The notes under the pieces: model-generated
What the model saw: the letters and a program-made list of their open reading frames with translations, nothing else
The model's database searches: none
Told to the model about the DNA's origin: nothing
Position numbers and translations under genes: made by a program
NCBI GenBank assembly: GCA_964019425.1
Contig: OZ025796.1
Location: forward strand, 496,001-560,000
Origin: Flectonema sp. DT1601
Taxonomy: Eukaryota > Euglenozoa > Diplonemea > Diplonemida > Diplonemidae
Reading direction: 5' to 3'
DNA length: 64,000 bases
Part shown: positions 33,125-44,444 of the stretch, piece after piece
How positions within the stretch are numbered: the first letter of the stretch is position 1
How the letters are laid out: each line of letters begins with the position of its first letter

Positions 33125-33879
33125 ATGGGTCGCAAACCACTGCAACATTTCATAATGCAGCATCTCATGTTCGATGACACTCCTGGTTGGATTGCCTTGA
33201 TAGTTGGAATGACTATACTACTCTACGTATTCAGACCTAGACAGGGACAAGGCGGCGGAAACCAACTAGCCAGAGGACCTAATCAGACAAATAGAACACA
33301 AAAACCAACAAGTTACGAAGGATGGTCGGTATGATATTTAATTTGTTTCACTCTGTTGCTCTATTTTAATAATAAATAACTTCAATCAGATGTTAATCTG
33401 TCTGGACACTCTGAGAGATCAAAGCAGTCCTTCTTTTAGATTTACTGACGAGTCGGTTACTCTTCTCCTGAGTCTGGCGAAAAGCTGCGATTTGCACCTC
33501 GTCCGTTTGGTATGTGTTTTTGATGAAAAGTATTTTTTTTTTTTTTTTTTTTTGCATCGAGGTAAACCAAAAAAAACAGGTAAACAATGAGAACGAAGAA
33601 AAAGAAACAAAAGAAGCACTACGCCTTGCTGGTGTGTTTGAAGCAGGAATGAAACAACATTGTACCCTGTTTTGTGAAACTCTAATTGGTAAGCAAGCAA
33701 TTGCCAGACAGTTGAACCCATCAATTTATATTGAGGGAATACAAGATGTCGTGGAGTATATTTCTCCTCACCTCCCACATGTAGGATTTATAACTGAGAG
33801 TTCCCCTCGCTGTAGTATTCGTCCGAATACTATTATTGCCGCTACTGTTTCTGAGTACCTCGCTCGGTTAATTGAATAG
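33125..33879 (+). CDS. PEX22: PEX22-like peroxin (membrane anchor for the PEX4 ubiquitin-conjugating enzyme)
   Basis: Three exons (33125-33328, 33390-33509, 33580-33879) encode 207 aa. A hydrophobic helix, GWIALIVGMTILLYVF (about residues 21-36), fits the N-terminal membrane anchor of PEX22, followed by a Gln/Asn/Gly-rich linker. The soluble domain reads MLICLDTLRD, then VTLLLSLAKSCDLHLVRL, then LRLAGVFEAGMKQHCTLFCE and IGKQAIARQLNPSIYIEG. This matches the plant PEX22 pattern of a CDLYL strand, AGVF helix, LFC strand and RQL-P helix. PEX22 tethers PEX4 to the peroxisome membrane, where it ubiquitinates the import receptor PEX5 for recycling. Family call is from recalled motifs; the protein is divergent. 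PEX22 is typical of fungi, plants and some protists and absent from animals. Confidence 0.78.
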
Positions 33880-35264
33880 AGTCTTCTGTTTAAAGATTGT
33901 TTAGTATACGTACGTCGTGTGCCGTCTAAACTCTTTTATAGTTTAAGTCTGTGCAGTTATATAACACAATTATACAGTCAATAGTATTCTCTTGCCACAC
34001 TGAGCCCTGTTGTTAGCCAGACTGTGATAAAGTACCCGATGAGGTGTCAAAACTAACAGCAATTAATGACTCACGGGATCGAAGACGATGCTGTCTCAAA
34101 ATGATGAGAGTTACTATTCTTATAATGATCAGTTTTGCAAAACAGTTTTACATTACAGTGAAACCTGTCTTCTCAACTCTGAATTATGTATATTTTTTTT
34201 AAAATTTTCGTTTTGAAAATCCCTTTAGGCTGAGTGACACCAAACGAGAGTCTTGTTAGCGCTATCCTAACTAATGGAGGGGGTTGACAATTCTCTTTTT
34301 CACACAACTTTCTGAAGTGTTTGGGATCTTTATTATTTAACGAGAGCAAAAAGCTTCGAAATTCAGGTTGGTTACAAGCAAGCAGAACTGAATACCAATT
34401 CCAGAAACTAGGTAGAGTCTATATCTTGTTGTTATTGTTGAGTAGGAGGAGGACTACTGAATTGCTGTTGTTTAGTATCGCTGATGAAATTAGCAGTTTT
34501 TTTGGGGTTCTTTCTCAGATTGGATTGGAGCGAAAATAGAACGAAATGAGTTTTGGATTATTTTGGAAAGGGGGGGAAAAAAAAAATTACGTTTGAATAA
34601 GTTACGTTGCGGCTTCCTAATAGTCTTCCCGTGTAAAAAAGGGTTACCGTCAGTTGTAAGGATTTGTTACTTATCTCTTTGCAGGCAGCACCTCTCTCAC
34701 CGTTATAAATGCTTCTCGTATTACTTTATCCTTGAGTATTTTTAATTATTTTGTTGTTTTTTTCTTCTTTTCTTCAAACTTTCACTTATTCTCGTTTAGA
34801 AAATTAAATTAAGACATGTACCGCAGACAGGGTTCAGAAACATTGATTCTAATATTGAGAGATATTTAAAGTTCACTCATAGTAATGTCCAAACAGTTAA
34901 CCTTTCTGTGGTAAGAGAGTGAGCTACTAGTAATATAATAATGTTTTTTTTTTGTTTTTTTTAAAAAAACATCTCTACACCTATTTAGTTACTTCAAAAA
35001 AAAAACAAAGCATATTTTGACGGAATACTCTCGAAACCTAAATAGTTACTTCAAAAGGCTAACATACAAAACAGTTATTATTTTATAAATTCAGACATTC
35101 AACCCCCCCTGTAAGGATCTCACAATTCACCTCATCTTCTCCCTCTATGCTCTCTCTCTTTCATAAAACTTTCCCACGGAAGGAATTCGAATTCTTCATA
35201 TGTGATATTCCTACACAGCTATTACACATATCAGATGCGCTTGAAATAGAACTCATTTGATTTG
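33880..35264 (+). other. Intergenic DNA between the PEX22-like and acylphosphatase-like genes
   Basis: No gene seen. A 21-bp direct repeat (ACCTA-TTAGTTACTTCAAAA type) occurs at 34979-34999 and 35037-35057 with two differences. The rest is A/T-rich with fewer homopolymers than 24887-33124. Confidence 0.5.
34979..35057 (+). repeat. Pair of 21-bp direct repeats
   Basis: Copies at 34979-34999 and 35037-35057 differ only at TTT versus AAA within the CCTANNNAGTTACTTC core. Meaning unknown. Confidence 0.7.
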
Positions 35265-35885
35265 ATGGCTTCCTCGGCTTCACTCCCAGCTGGTTCAGAG
35301 AGTGGAGAGAAGGCAGGTATTCATGCTTTTGTATCGGGTAAAGTACAGGGGGTTGAGTATCGCGGTCACTGTAGAGAAAAAATAAGAGAATTGGGTTTGA
35401 AGGGAGCGGCCATCAACATACCAAACGGAATGGTCGAAGTTAAAGCAACAGGCGACCCAAAGAGATTACAGCATCTCTGTAAATGGTTACCAGTTGGATC
35501 TCCTGTTTCACGAGTCACAGATGTTAGTGTTACTAGTCATTATTGTGTTAAAGGTTTTGATAAACATGCGGACTGTCACATTGGAAAGTTAGGCGTGAAT
35601 GGTAAACATAAAACATAATAAGTCAACAACAACAAACCAATCCTTCGATACGATACGAGATTCCAGCAAGTAGTGGATCAGAATTACCCTGCGACCCTAC
35701 CGTTTTGCCAATTTTGTGTTTAAACTGCTGTTCTTTTTAATTCATATTACGGTATTTCTACAGGAAAGCGACATGACAGAGCACTTCAATGCTGCTATGA
35801 AAGATTAACAGGTTGGTTTGGAGCAGTTGAATCACACGGGAGAGGTGTGTGCAAATACGAAATCCATTTTGAAGAACGTCATTAA
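35265..35885 (+). CDS. Acylphosphatase-like protein with a C-terminal extension
   Basis: Two exons (35265-35601, 35764-35885) encode 152 aa from the ATG at 35265. Residues about 20-100 match acylphosphatase: FVSGKVQGVEYRGHCREK holds the phosphate-binding Arg in VQGVxYR, and LGLKGAAINIPNGMVEV holds the catalytic Asn. Both key residues are present, so the enzyme is probably active on acyl phosphates. Acylphosphatases are usually 90-100 aa; here about 50 extra residues follow, including a Cys/His-rich stretch and a second-exon segment (CCYERLTGWFGAVESHGRG, ending EERH) that I do not recognise. The ORF runs on past the donor to a stop at 35618, which would give a shorter protein if the intron were kept. 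The segment after it carries a broken LINE. Confidence 0.8.
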
Positions 35886-36420
35886 TCCTCGATCAATACA
35901 AGGAAGTTAGTAAGGTCAAAATCAACAAACAAAGTAGTGCAAGCGCTGGACAGGCTGATTGCACTGAGCCTGATCTCAATTCAACAGTATTATCAACCGC
36001 GCAATAGCAAAGTAAGAATCACATTTAACCAGCACATCTACACTATTTTGAAATGTGTTTACTGTGCCTTGGTGTGATCCTACATACTATTTCATCGAAC
36101 ACACGCTCTGAAACTTGTTTACGACATAACGGAAATCCACAGTTTACAAAGTATTTATCGACGGCATTGCAAAACAGTTGGAAGATGAAAACGAAAAACT
36201 AATAAAATCTGAGGACGTGAACCACATGGCAGAGATGCTGGCGTACCCATGTGACCCAACATTTATAGAAGAACTTCCCAATAGATTTAAAGTACTTTAA
36301 GATAGTGATGAAATGATGATTTAAAAAGAAGAAGCAGCAACTGCGTGTACTAAATAATAAAAAAAGGTGAACGACTAAAAGAAAAAAAAATTTAGTGCGA
36401 CTAAAAGAAAACATTTATTC
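35886..36420 (+). other. Stretch between the acylphosphatase-like gene and recognisable LINE sequence
   Basis: An open frame of about 50 codons (about 36150-36300, containing KQLEDENEKLIKSEDVNH) looks helical but has no recognised homolog. It may be LINE leader or ORF1 residue, or a relic. Otherwise nothing supported. Confidence 0.35.
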
Positions 36421-38350
36421 ATGCAAAACCCGGAGTTCCATGTCGAAGCAATAGCAACGACATCATCCCAGCAGGGATTTCCATCTGACGGTCACCGCAA
36501 GGCATCGCTTAATCCGATCGGGGATAGAACAAAACCCGTGTCCTTTGAGAGTTTTATCCTGGAATCTAAGGTCGCTTACTAACACTAGAGCAACCTTAGA
36601 GTCCATCGTTAACGCAACAAACCCTGATATAATAAACCTGCAGGACCTGGCTGAATAAGAACAACAGTGATCTTTTACATATGGATGGATACTCGTACAT
36701 TAGGAGAGACAGGAAGACGGACTCCAAGAGCCGGGGTGGTGGCCTACTGACGTATTTCAGAAATAGTTTAAAGATCTCTCACACCAACGACGTATCATCT
36801 GGATCCTCCAACATTGAGGCGCTCGAATTCAGCCTCTCTTCAACGATAGGTTCCATAACCTTTAAAAAAGTTTATATACCACCCGGTGTATCACGCCTTC
36901 TATCATCATACGATCTAGGTGACATGGCTTTTGGTGACTTTAACGCCTATCATGAATCCTGGTCACAGAAAATACCTACAAAATCAGCAGGCTCAACGGT
37001 CTTTGACTGGATAAATGACAACAGATTGGAGTTAGTTCAGCTCAAACCGACGATTCCGAGACACGGTACAACCCCCGATCTGATCCTACACTCTCCTCAG
37101 CATAAATGTCTGAGCGTTTGCCAATATGACCCTGACGCACTAATGTCGGATCATACACCTATCTTAGCGGACTTCGATATCACAACATTCTCAAACTTTA
37201 GCAACTCACCACACCGCAAATGGCTCCTCAATAAGTTCCAAGATGCGCACTGGATATCGTTTTCCGATACATTGGAATCACACACAACACGACTATTAAA
37301 GATAAAATCCTTGAAACTCTCAAACAACTTTGTCCAAACAGTAGAAAAAGTAGCAATCGCCGAGCTACCCAACACTTTCCCCCAGCCAAGTAGCCTCCCA
37401 AGGTTGCGATAAGGGTTTCTCGTAGACCTACAGAAAAATACGGGAACTCAGGGGTGATAAGACGGTACTTCCAGCACCACGAGCTCCAATGACGTCGCTT
37501 ATAAGCCGTTTCTTCCCAAGCGGCTCTGACAATACTAGGCCAGAAGCTCCAATGGTAAAACCTGGTGACTATGAAACTCCGGAGTATAGTCCTTTCTCGC
37601 AGGAAGAAGCCCGGGCTGTGTTCAGTTCCCTCAAGAGAACTAACAGTGCAGGACCGGACTCCATCTCGAATAACATGCTTCTACATCTGGGTCCGCAAAT
37701 GATTTTGGTACTCCTTCGTATAGCCAGCTGGTCTCTAAGACGAGGTATCCTCACCGAGTGTTTCAAAAAGGCAAAAGTCATTCCTTTTCTCAAAGGCAAT
37801 GGAAAAGACCCCTCAGAACCTTCTTCGTACCGCCCTATTTCAATGACTTCTATTGTTGCAAAATTCATTGAAGCTCTTATCCTTCGCCGATTGGAACACC
37901 TATTGGAGGGGAGCTTAGACCCCAATCAGTCAGGCTTTGTTCCTGGCAGAACTACGGATGAAAATATTGCGATCTTGGCTAACGCTGCGTCGGAAACCAG
38001 ACAAGACTTCGAAAAATGTGGCGTATTACTCTTCTTCGATATCTCCGGAGCTTTCGACAACGTAAGCCATCGTATATTAGTTGAAAGGCTTATCCCGCTA
38101 TTGCCCAAACCTTATGTACGATGGTTAGTGGACTTCCTATCAAACCGTTCAGCGCGGCTCCTTTATGGAAAAACCTATTCGAAGAATATTGATTGTAATA
38201 AGGGAGTACTGCAGGGTAGCATTCTGGGACCTTTTCAGGCTGTACGTCAACACACTCCCACACTCTGTCACGAGTTCTCTGGCGCTCCCAGAGTCCATAC
38301 TGCATCTTCGGCGCACTCTGCTGCTCCGCTCCACAGGCAGGTTCTTGCAC
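36421..38350 (+). mobile_element. Degenerate non-LTR retrotransposon (LINE) with AP endonuclease and reverse transcriptase parts
   Basis: Three reading segments lie in order in different frames. At 36545-36661 is the start of an AP endonuclease (VLSWNLRSL, then NPDIINLQ). At 36681-37412 is the rest (GGGL, GDFNAYHESW, and SDHTPI for the catalytic His). At 37489-38230 is a reverse transcriptase with SSYRPISM, NQSGFVPGRTTDENI, DISGAFDNVSH and GVLQGSILGP; the frame then shifts to LYVNTLPHSV. The Y/F-x-D-D catalytic box and everything after it are missing, so the copy is dead. GDFNA-H-W and GxLQGSxLGP fit the Jockey/CR1/ingi group. Both ends are uncertain; a short A-run after 38367 may be tail residue. 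It sits between two host genes in the same orientation. Confidence 0.82.
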
Positions 38351-38494
38351 CGATGAGCCCTGGGTAAAAAAATTGTTCTTACATAGACTGGTCTGCTTGC
38401 AACCTTTTCTTCTAATTCATTCCTTATGCACTACTGATATATGTGAAGCACTTTATTTTTGTTTACCCCCACCAACAGTTGATCGAAAGACATT

Positions 38495-41400
38495 ATGGCA
38501 GCGTTAGACACGGACACGTTTGAAGTCCGGTTGTCGACCGTAAGAGAAAACATGCCCATGGACATTGATGGTGTCCTCATGTTGCGTGGTGCGAAGAAGA
38601 AAGATCACTCACAGTATATGCCAACATTTGCCCTTCAGGCATACCTTTTGAGAAAAGAGTTAGCAAACTGCGTTGTGTACATGGGCAGAGACAGAGTTCT
38701 TGTAGTAGCGAGTGAGAAGTCATGCAAGGGATTATCTGCTCTTGAAAAGATTGAGGGATTGACATTAATTCCATATGACCCAAAGGCTGAAAAGGAGGAA
38801 GTCGAAACAGTTTTAAAAACAAAAGTACTCAACGAAATGAAGTGCGATAAGATCGGTGTTTTGCTGGAAGACTTGGAATCTATGTCAGGTACCCTCGCTG
38901 ATTCCTTCAAAAAAATTGTATTTTCGGTGAAAGCTAAGGTCGACATCACTTCTGAAATCGCGCAAATGATGCGAAAAAAGGATGAAAAAGAATTAGATGC
39001 GCATACCAAAGCCGGTGCTTTCCTCAGTGCACTTATGCAAAAAGGAGTCATGAGGCAGTTGCAAGATTTTTGTGTCATGGACCGACCAGTCAAGCACAGT
39101 GAAATAACTGCGAAGGTCGACAAACTCCTTGAAAATCCGGAGAAGCTAAAGGGAATTAGTGAGACAGTCGCAGCAGACATTTGGCCTGCATTCGCTGCGG
39201 TGGTATCCAGTGGAGATCACACATTGGAGTTTCCTCCAGCGGAGGAGGCCACGGAGGAAGACAAAGAAAAGTTAAAATTAACAAGTATCATCGCAGTCAT
39301 AGGCGCCCGTTGGAAATGTTACTGCGCCACTGCTGGTCGCACCCGTTTGATTGACCCCGATGAAAAGCAGCAAGCAGCTTACGATGCCGCTATCGCAGTC
39401 AGAACAGCTCTGATTGAAAAACTTCGCCCAGACGCAAGTGTCTCTGATGCAGCGAAGGCGGCTGTAGCGGCATGTCCAGAGGAGTTTCGAGGTAACTTAC
39501 AAAAGACATTTGGCTCCGGTACGGGTCTTATTCTTCACGATGCAGGCCTTTCGATTTCGGCTACAAATGAAGAAAAACTGCAAGCTGACACAGTACTCAC
39601 CATAGTTGTTAACTTGTCGGGGATGAAGAATAACAAGAAGGAACCATATTCCATTGTGTTTGTCGATACTCTTATTGTCAACAGCAAGCCTGATGAGGAA
39701 CGCATCGTCACAAACGGATGTAAAATAAAACGCTCTGACGCGACTTGGAACCTCACTGAGCAGGAAGAAGAAGAAGCGCCTAACGAGGAGGAGATCAGAA
39801 AGCGCAAAGAGAATAGAGAAAAGAAGCGATCGGAGTCAAAGGCGGGACAATGGCAGGCGAGGCAAAATGAAATATTGGAAGAGAATATTGAGAAGCAGAA
39901 GAAGATGACCAAAGCTCAGAAGAATGCCCAAAAGGTTCAAGACAACAGCTACCCATCGCGACTCATGAGAAGGCAACTGGCGCTCAATGCGGTCGCCAGA
40001 AAGGGCAAAGACATTACGGTGGATGCTGGCAACAATCTTGTCTACCTGCCAATAAACGGAGTTCAGTTCCCCTTTCATGCTTCTACAATTAAATTAACTC
40101 GTCAAAAGACTGAGGGTGATACTTATTCTTTCGGACTTGATTTCAAAACAACACAAATGACACCATTTCAGGCATATCCAGAGCTTGCCTTTATGAAAGA
40201 AATTTGGTTTAAGTGTCCTATCGAATTAAAAGACAACCTTGAAATTCTGAGAGGAAAAGTCAGAGAAATGATCAACGAGTTGAAAAAAAAAGAAAGAAAC
40301 GACGCAGAGCCTCAATCGCAGGATGGACTCATCAAAACTCCGGGCGGAGGAGAAATTCTTAAGGACGTGTATGTAAAGCCAAAATTACAAGCAGGTGCTG
40401 GTATGCTAAAGCTACTTGTAAATTTGGAGGGACATGAAAACGGATTTCGGATTACTTCTGCGAAAGCAAAGAATGTTGATATCTTGTATTCTAATGTAAA
40501 ACATTTAGTTGCGTGTCCTCACACACCTCGCCATGATATATCAGCTGGTGTTCACATAAGGCTACACAATCCGGTTAAGCTACCTGGTGGTCAAATCACG
40601 AAAGATATCCAAGTCTGGACTCCTGTCCGAGATGACGAGGTAGTTACTGGTGAGAAAAATGAAGAAGATGAAGATCTGGAAGAAGACAAGGAAAAACAGA
40701 TAATTAAAAACATCAACAGACAGTTCGTGAGGTTTGTCCAGTCGTTTAAGACGAAGCTTCCAAGCGGTTCGATTGAAATCCCAGACCCAGAGGCCTACTT
40801 CGAGGGAAGCATAGCTGGTAAGGATTTGGGAACTTTCTCCTGCACTGCTGCTACTATCAACTCTCTTCTGGACACGACCGAATTCTTCGTCGCTACCATG
40901 TCGGAGATAGAGGTGATTGTATTCGAAAGAGTTGTTCAAGGTATGTGCACCTTCATATCACTGCATCAGCAATTTTCTCCACGTCTACTTTATAGCAGTG
41001 ACTTGTTACGCAATGGCTTTCGCGCTAGTATCTTAAAGGGATGAACAATTCCCTTGCCTTTCCACTTTATCATCGACTTCAAAGAATATTGTCATTGTTT
41101 TTACATTAGTACTTTTTGGATAAAACAAAACGATCAAACAGGTCAAAAGAGTTTCGACGTCACTCTCATTCCGAAGGACTACACGAAACCTGTGCTCAGC
41201 ATCAGTAGCGTTCCTAAAAGTGAATTAGCAGTTCTTAAGGAGGTGATGAACAATATTTATGGGTTGAAGGTTTGCATTTATCTTATTATCATAATTATGA
41301 ATGTTGGCGACACAACCGTTCTTTTTTTTTTTTTTTTGGCCCATCAGTACTGAATGGAAAACAACAACTAATAACAGTACTATGAAATTGAACACAACAA

Positions 41401-41746
41401 CAACTGGAAGGTGGTAATGAAAGAGATTAAGGAAGCAGCTGAAGAAGGAAAGTGGGAAGCCTGGGAAGAAGATGGTGGATGGGAAGGAATGATGAATGAG
41501 GACGTTTCTGAGGGATCAGAATCAGAATCTGATTCAGACAGTGAAATGGTTTACGAGCCTTCATCCGATTCATCCTCGTCAAGTGATGACTGGAGTGGGG
41601 GTTCCGACGTCGCCTACAGCGACCATTCTGGCAGCGACAGTGAATCGTCGATGGATGACAGCGAAGCAGACCGCCGTGCCAGAGCTGCAGACAAACGCCG
41701 CAAAGACGGAAAAGACTCAAGCAAGCAGACTAAGAGACAAAAGTAG
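38495..41746 (+). CDS. SPT16: FACT complex subunit SPT16
   Basis: Three exons (38495-40940, 41142-41269, 41378-41746) encode 980 aa, close to the usual 1,000-1,050. SPT16 with its HMG/SSRP1 partner forms FACT, which moves histones H2A-H2B during transcription and replication. The order fits: an N-terminal aminopeptidase-like (pita-bread) domain at about 1-430 without metal ligands; a charged linker rich in Glu/Lys; the middle domain with the hallmark FPFHASTIKLTRQ at about 525; a PH-like Rtt106 region near 700-880 (HTPRHDISAGVHIRL, then TEFFVATMSEIEVIVFERVV); then YYEIEHNNNWKVVMKEIKEA; and an acidic Ser/Asp/Glu tail with a terminal basic cluster (KRRKDGKDSS) that is probably the nuclear signal. 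Exon 3 starts at 41378, after AACAG, which restores the YYEIE-NNNWK segment. Confidence 0.95.
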
Positions 41747-42509
41747 TCGTCTTTATTCTTACAGACGCTAAAAGAAGAACAAGATCCGACGAGGCAGCTG
41801 GCGGAACAGTGCGGTCCTCACCATACCTAAGTAACTTCGTTCCCTCCTACCTCAACGGCTGTTGTTTGGAGAAACTGTACGAGGAAGTAATCCTTTGTGG
41901 AATCGGAATGTGTTGCTAACTCTCTTTATTCAAAGCGTTAGAAATGGGAGGAGAAATAAAATAAATAAAACAACCGAACGTATTCTGGAAAGAAGGAAGC
42001 ACTTGGTATACCCTGAGCCGTACAATACTTCTCTGCAAGTTGGATGAATTGAGGAGAACAGTTTTATGTTTTTTTTGTGAAGAGGGTATCGCGCTGCTTA
42101 GCGCGTCCCTCAATAAACGAGAAATGAAAAAAGAACAAGAATGGTGAATGGTTGGTTAGTGTCATAGATTTTTTTTCTGCCCTTCCACGCCGGTTGTTAA
42201 ACTGACATGGGAAGGCATTGTGTTACCAATAATTCGTTGTTGCCCTAAAGGTGTGGGGTCAAAAAAAAAGGACAAAAAAAAATAAAAATAAAGAGGGATA
42301 AAAAAAATGCTCGCAATTTCTGCGGTGACTGAGTTCAAAAGACTAAATAGTAAGTGTGGTCTAGTGACATTAATAAAGTAATAATATTCAGCTTGTGTGA
42401 AATAAAGGTTCTTCTTCTTTTAAATAGGTCAACTTCAAAATGAAAAGTAAAACTGATAATCGATGAGGATGATTAATATATTTTTTCTCGAAGGTCTAAT
42501 TACATAACT
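41747..42509 (+). other. SPT16 3' UTR and intergenic DNA
   Basis: No coding signal. Contains a strong stem-loop followed by AATAAA (42082-42117) and poly(A)-rich sequence at 42260-42310. Confidence 0.5.
42082..42117 (+). terminator. Stem-loop followed by AATAAA in the SPT16 3' region
   Basis: GAGGG (42082-42086) pairs with CCCTC (42107-42111), and CGCGCT (42090-42095) with AGCGCG (42100-42105), around a GCTT loop; AATAAA follows at once. A candidate 3'-end processing or stability element. Confidence 0.4.
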
Positions 42510-43163
42510 ATGAGGGGCATTACATGTCCCATGTGTAATAGTATAGAAAAGAGTAGCAGGCATGTCTGCAGAGTAGCTAAGAAGGCAGCAACGTGCAGCC
42601 CTTTTGATGAGAGTTTTCCTTCATCAGCAGCGAGTTCCAGCAGCGGGGAAACTCGAGTTATGTTTTGCGATGATTTAATTTATAATAAATTAGATGAAAC
42701 GATGGGGCTCACGGTGCGTTCGAAAGAAAAAATGAATAGCGTACAGGTAGGCGACAGAGTGGTAACTCTCTGTCTTCTTGCCGCCGTATGCAAGACTGAA
42801 ATGAACGTCGGGACCACTGGCAGAGTGTTGCAATGCCTTTGTAAGGATTTAATTATATTTAAAACAGATTGCGGTAAGACTTGTTATGGAGAGGCTCGCG
42901 ATCTTAATGTTTTAGGACCTCTTCCTGTTGGTCAGAAAATATTCACAACCGCACCTCTCATTCTCACTTCTGATGACCTTTCTCTTAAGATTCCTTCGAA
43001 CAGTACTGCCGTAATTAAATCCTTTGAGGAAGGAACTAGTAAGGTCACCATCTGTCTTTCACGGGGTCCTACTTGTACAATAAACTCTACTGATGTAATT
43101 CCTGATTATAGGGTTACTAGGAGTTCTTTCAAATCACTTTTTAAAAAATTTTTGAGAGAGTGA
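42510..43163 (+). CDS. Unrecognised protein with two beta-barrel-like repeats and an N-terminal Cys/His cluster
   Basis: Single exon, 217 aa; I do not recognise it. The N-terminus holds CPMCNSIEKSSRHVC (C-x2-C-x8-H-x-C), a possible small zinc site, then a Ser-rich linker. Residues about 78-140 and 140-200 look like two copies of one beta-rich module. Each starts with a [V/L]x-V-G-[D/Q] turn (VQVGDRVVT and LPVGQKIFT), has a central G/N-S turn (VGTTGRVLQ; PSNSTAVIKSF), and ends in a hydrophobic-D-[L/V] segment before a Pro or Gly. This is how SH3-like or KOW-like barrels look, but no specific family fits. The C-terminus is basic (SLFKKFL). It runs in the same direction as SPT16, about 760 nt after it. 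Confidence 0.55.
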   Translation: MRGITCPMCNSIEKSSRHVCRVAKKAATCSPFDESFPSSAASSSSGETRVMFCDDLIYNKLDETMGLTVRSKEKMNSVQVGDRVVTLCLLAAVCKTEMNVGTTGRVLQCLCKDLIIFKTDCGKTCYGEARDLNVLGPLPVGQKIFTTAPLILTSDDLSLKIPSNSTAVIKSFEEGTSKVTICLSRGPTCTINSTDVIPDYRVTRSSFKSLFKKFLRE

Positions 43164-43376
43164 TCGATCCCAAAAAAAATATTATTTCATAACAAAGGAA
43201 TTTATTTATTTTTCAAAAAGAAAAAAAAAAAAAAACTCCTCGTTGTGATTGGATACAAACACCCCCCCCGCCTTTTTTTATTTTATTTTTAAATTTATTG
43301 AACCTCTTCAGTTGATCGAAGAACCTGTTGACTGTTGACTGTTCAGCACCTGCGAGTAAACTTGCAAATGTGAAGA

Positions 43377-43515
43377 CACCCAATAAACGGTTTGCAGCAT
43401 TTCACACGCAGAAACCTGCGGAGAGTCAAATGCCTGGAATTCCGTACCCTCATGTGAGGCAATTAAATACCCAATAAATGGTATGCAGCATTCTCAAGCA
43501 GAAACCTGCAGAAGT
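43377..43515 (+). repeat. Two copies of a repeat of about 48 bp with an internal hairpin
   Basis: Copies at about 43377-43425 and 43468-43515 share ACCCAATAAAyGGT, TGCAGCATT and GCAGAAACCTGC. The last part forms a GCAG/CTGC stem with an AAAC loop, extended by a C-G pair in copy 1. Each copy carries AATAAA near its start. Confidence 0.7.
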
Positions 43516-44444
43516 CTGCTGTTGTCTTTAATGACTTTCTTATACATAAAGATCAATTATTCATACTGAAGAAACGTTTGATACGATACTTGTGTTAATA
43601 ATATTTTGTAGATATTGACTACAAGAGTGGAATAATTTATGAATCGACGAATTGGTATGCCATGTCAGGTCACGCAAGACAGGTTCTCGGACACGAAACA
43701 ATTATGCATCCAAACACTTGTTGCAGCTGGGCATATTTGTTTTGAAAAAATTGCACACGTCGATGTTATTCAACTTGCGGTCGGTTATTATGTGAACAAG
43801 GTAAAATGAAATAAAGAAAACCCCGCTTTTTTTTCTTTTTGTTTCCATTTATGTTTTTCTTTCCCTTTTTTGCCTTCTTTCTCGTAAAGCAGGTTTAGTT
43901 AAAAGTAGTTAGTTAGTTAGTTAGTTATTATTTTGTGTGTTCCGCTCTCAATTCAGGGCATCTGTTCATACACACAATTAAGAAGCAGTTATTTCGAAAT
44001 TTTGGAGTGCTTCGTGTTAGTTATTTATTTTCATTTTCGTTCCCCTCTCCTCCCCTTCTTTTTTTTTTTTTGCTCTCACTAGCCGGATCACGGTTTCGTG
44101 CACAAACAAAACTTATTTTTTGTTTTGATTTGTTTTGTTTTGTTCTTCGTTCTCTCTTTTTATTATAATTTCGTATCTTCTGCTTTATAACATTAAAAAC
44201 AGTCAGTGAGAGCTTCCCTATTGAGTGACAATAAGTAGCTGTCACCCGTGTGCTCTATAGAGCTTGGTCATCATGCTCGAACCGCGTGAAATTATTTTAA
44301 TTTGTTTTCTTCCCTTTCGTTTATTTCTAAAAATTACTAACTCGCGAACAGATACTAAGGATTGCGGCTTAATCGGAAATTGAGATTTTTCTTAACTAAA
44401 GAAAGTTCCTGTAGTCTAAAGTGTCTTCTGTCTGCCATGCATGA

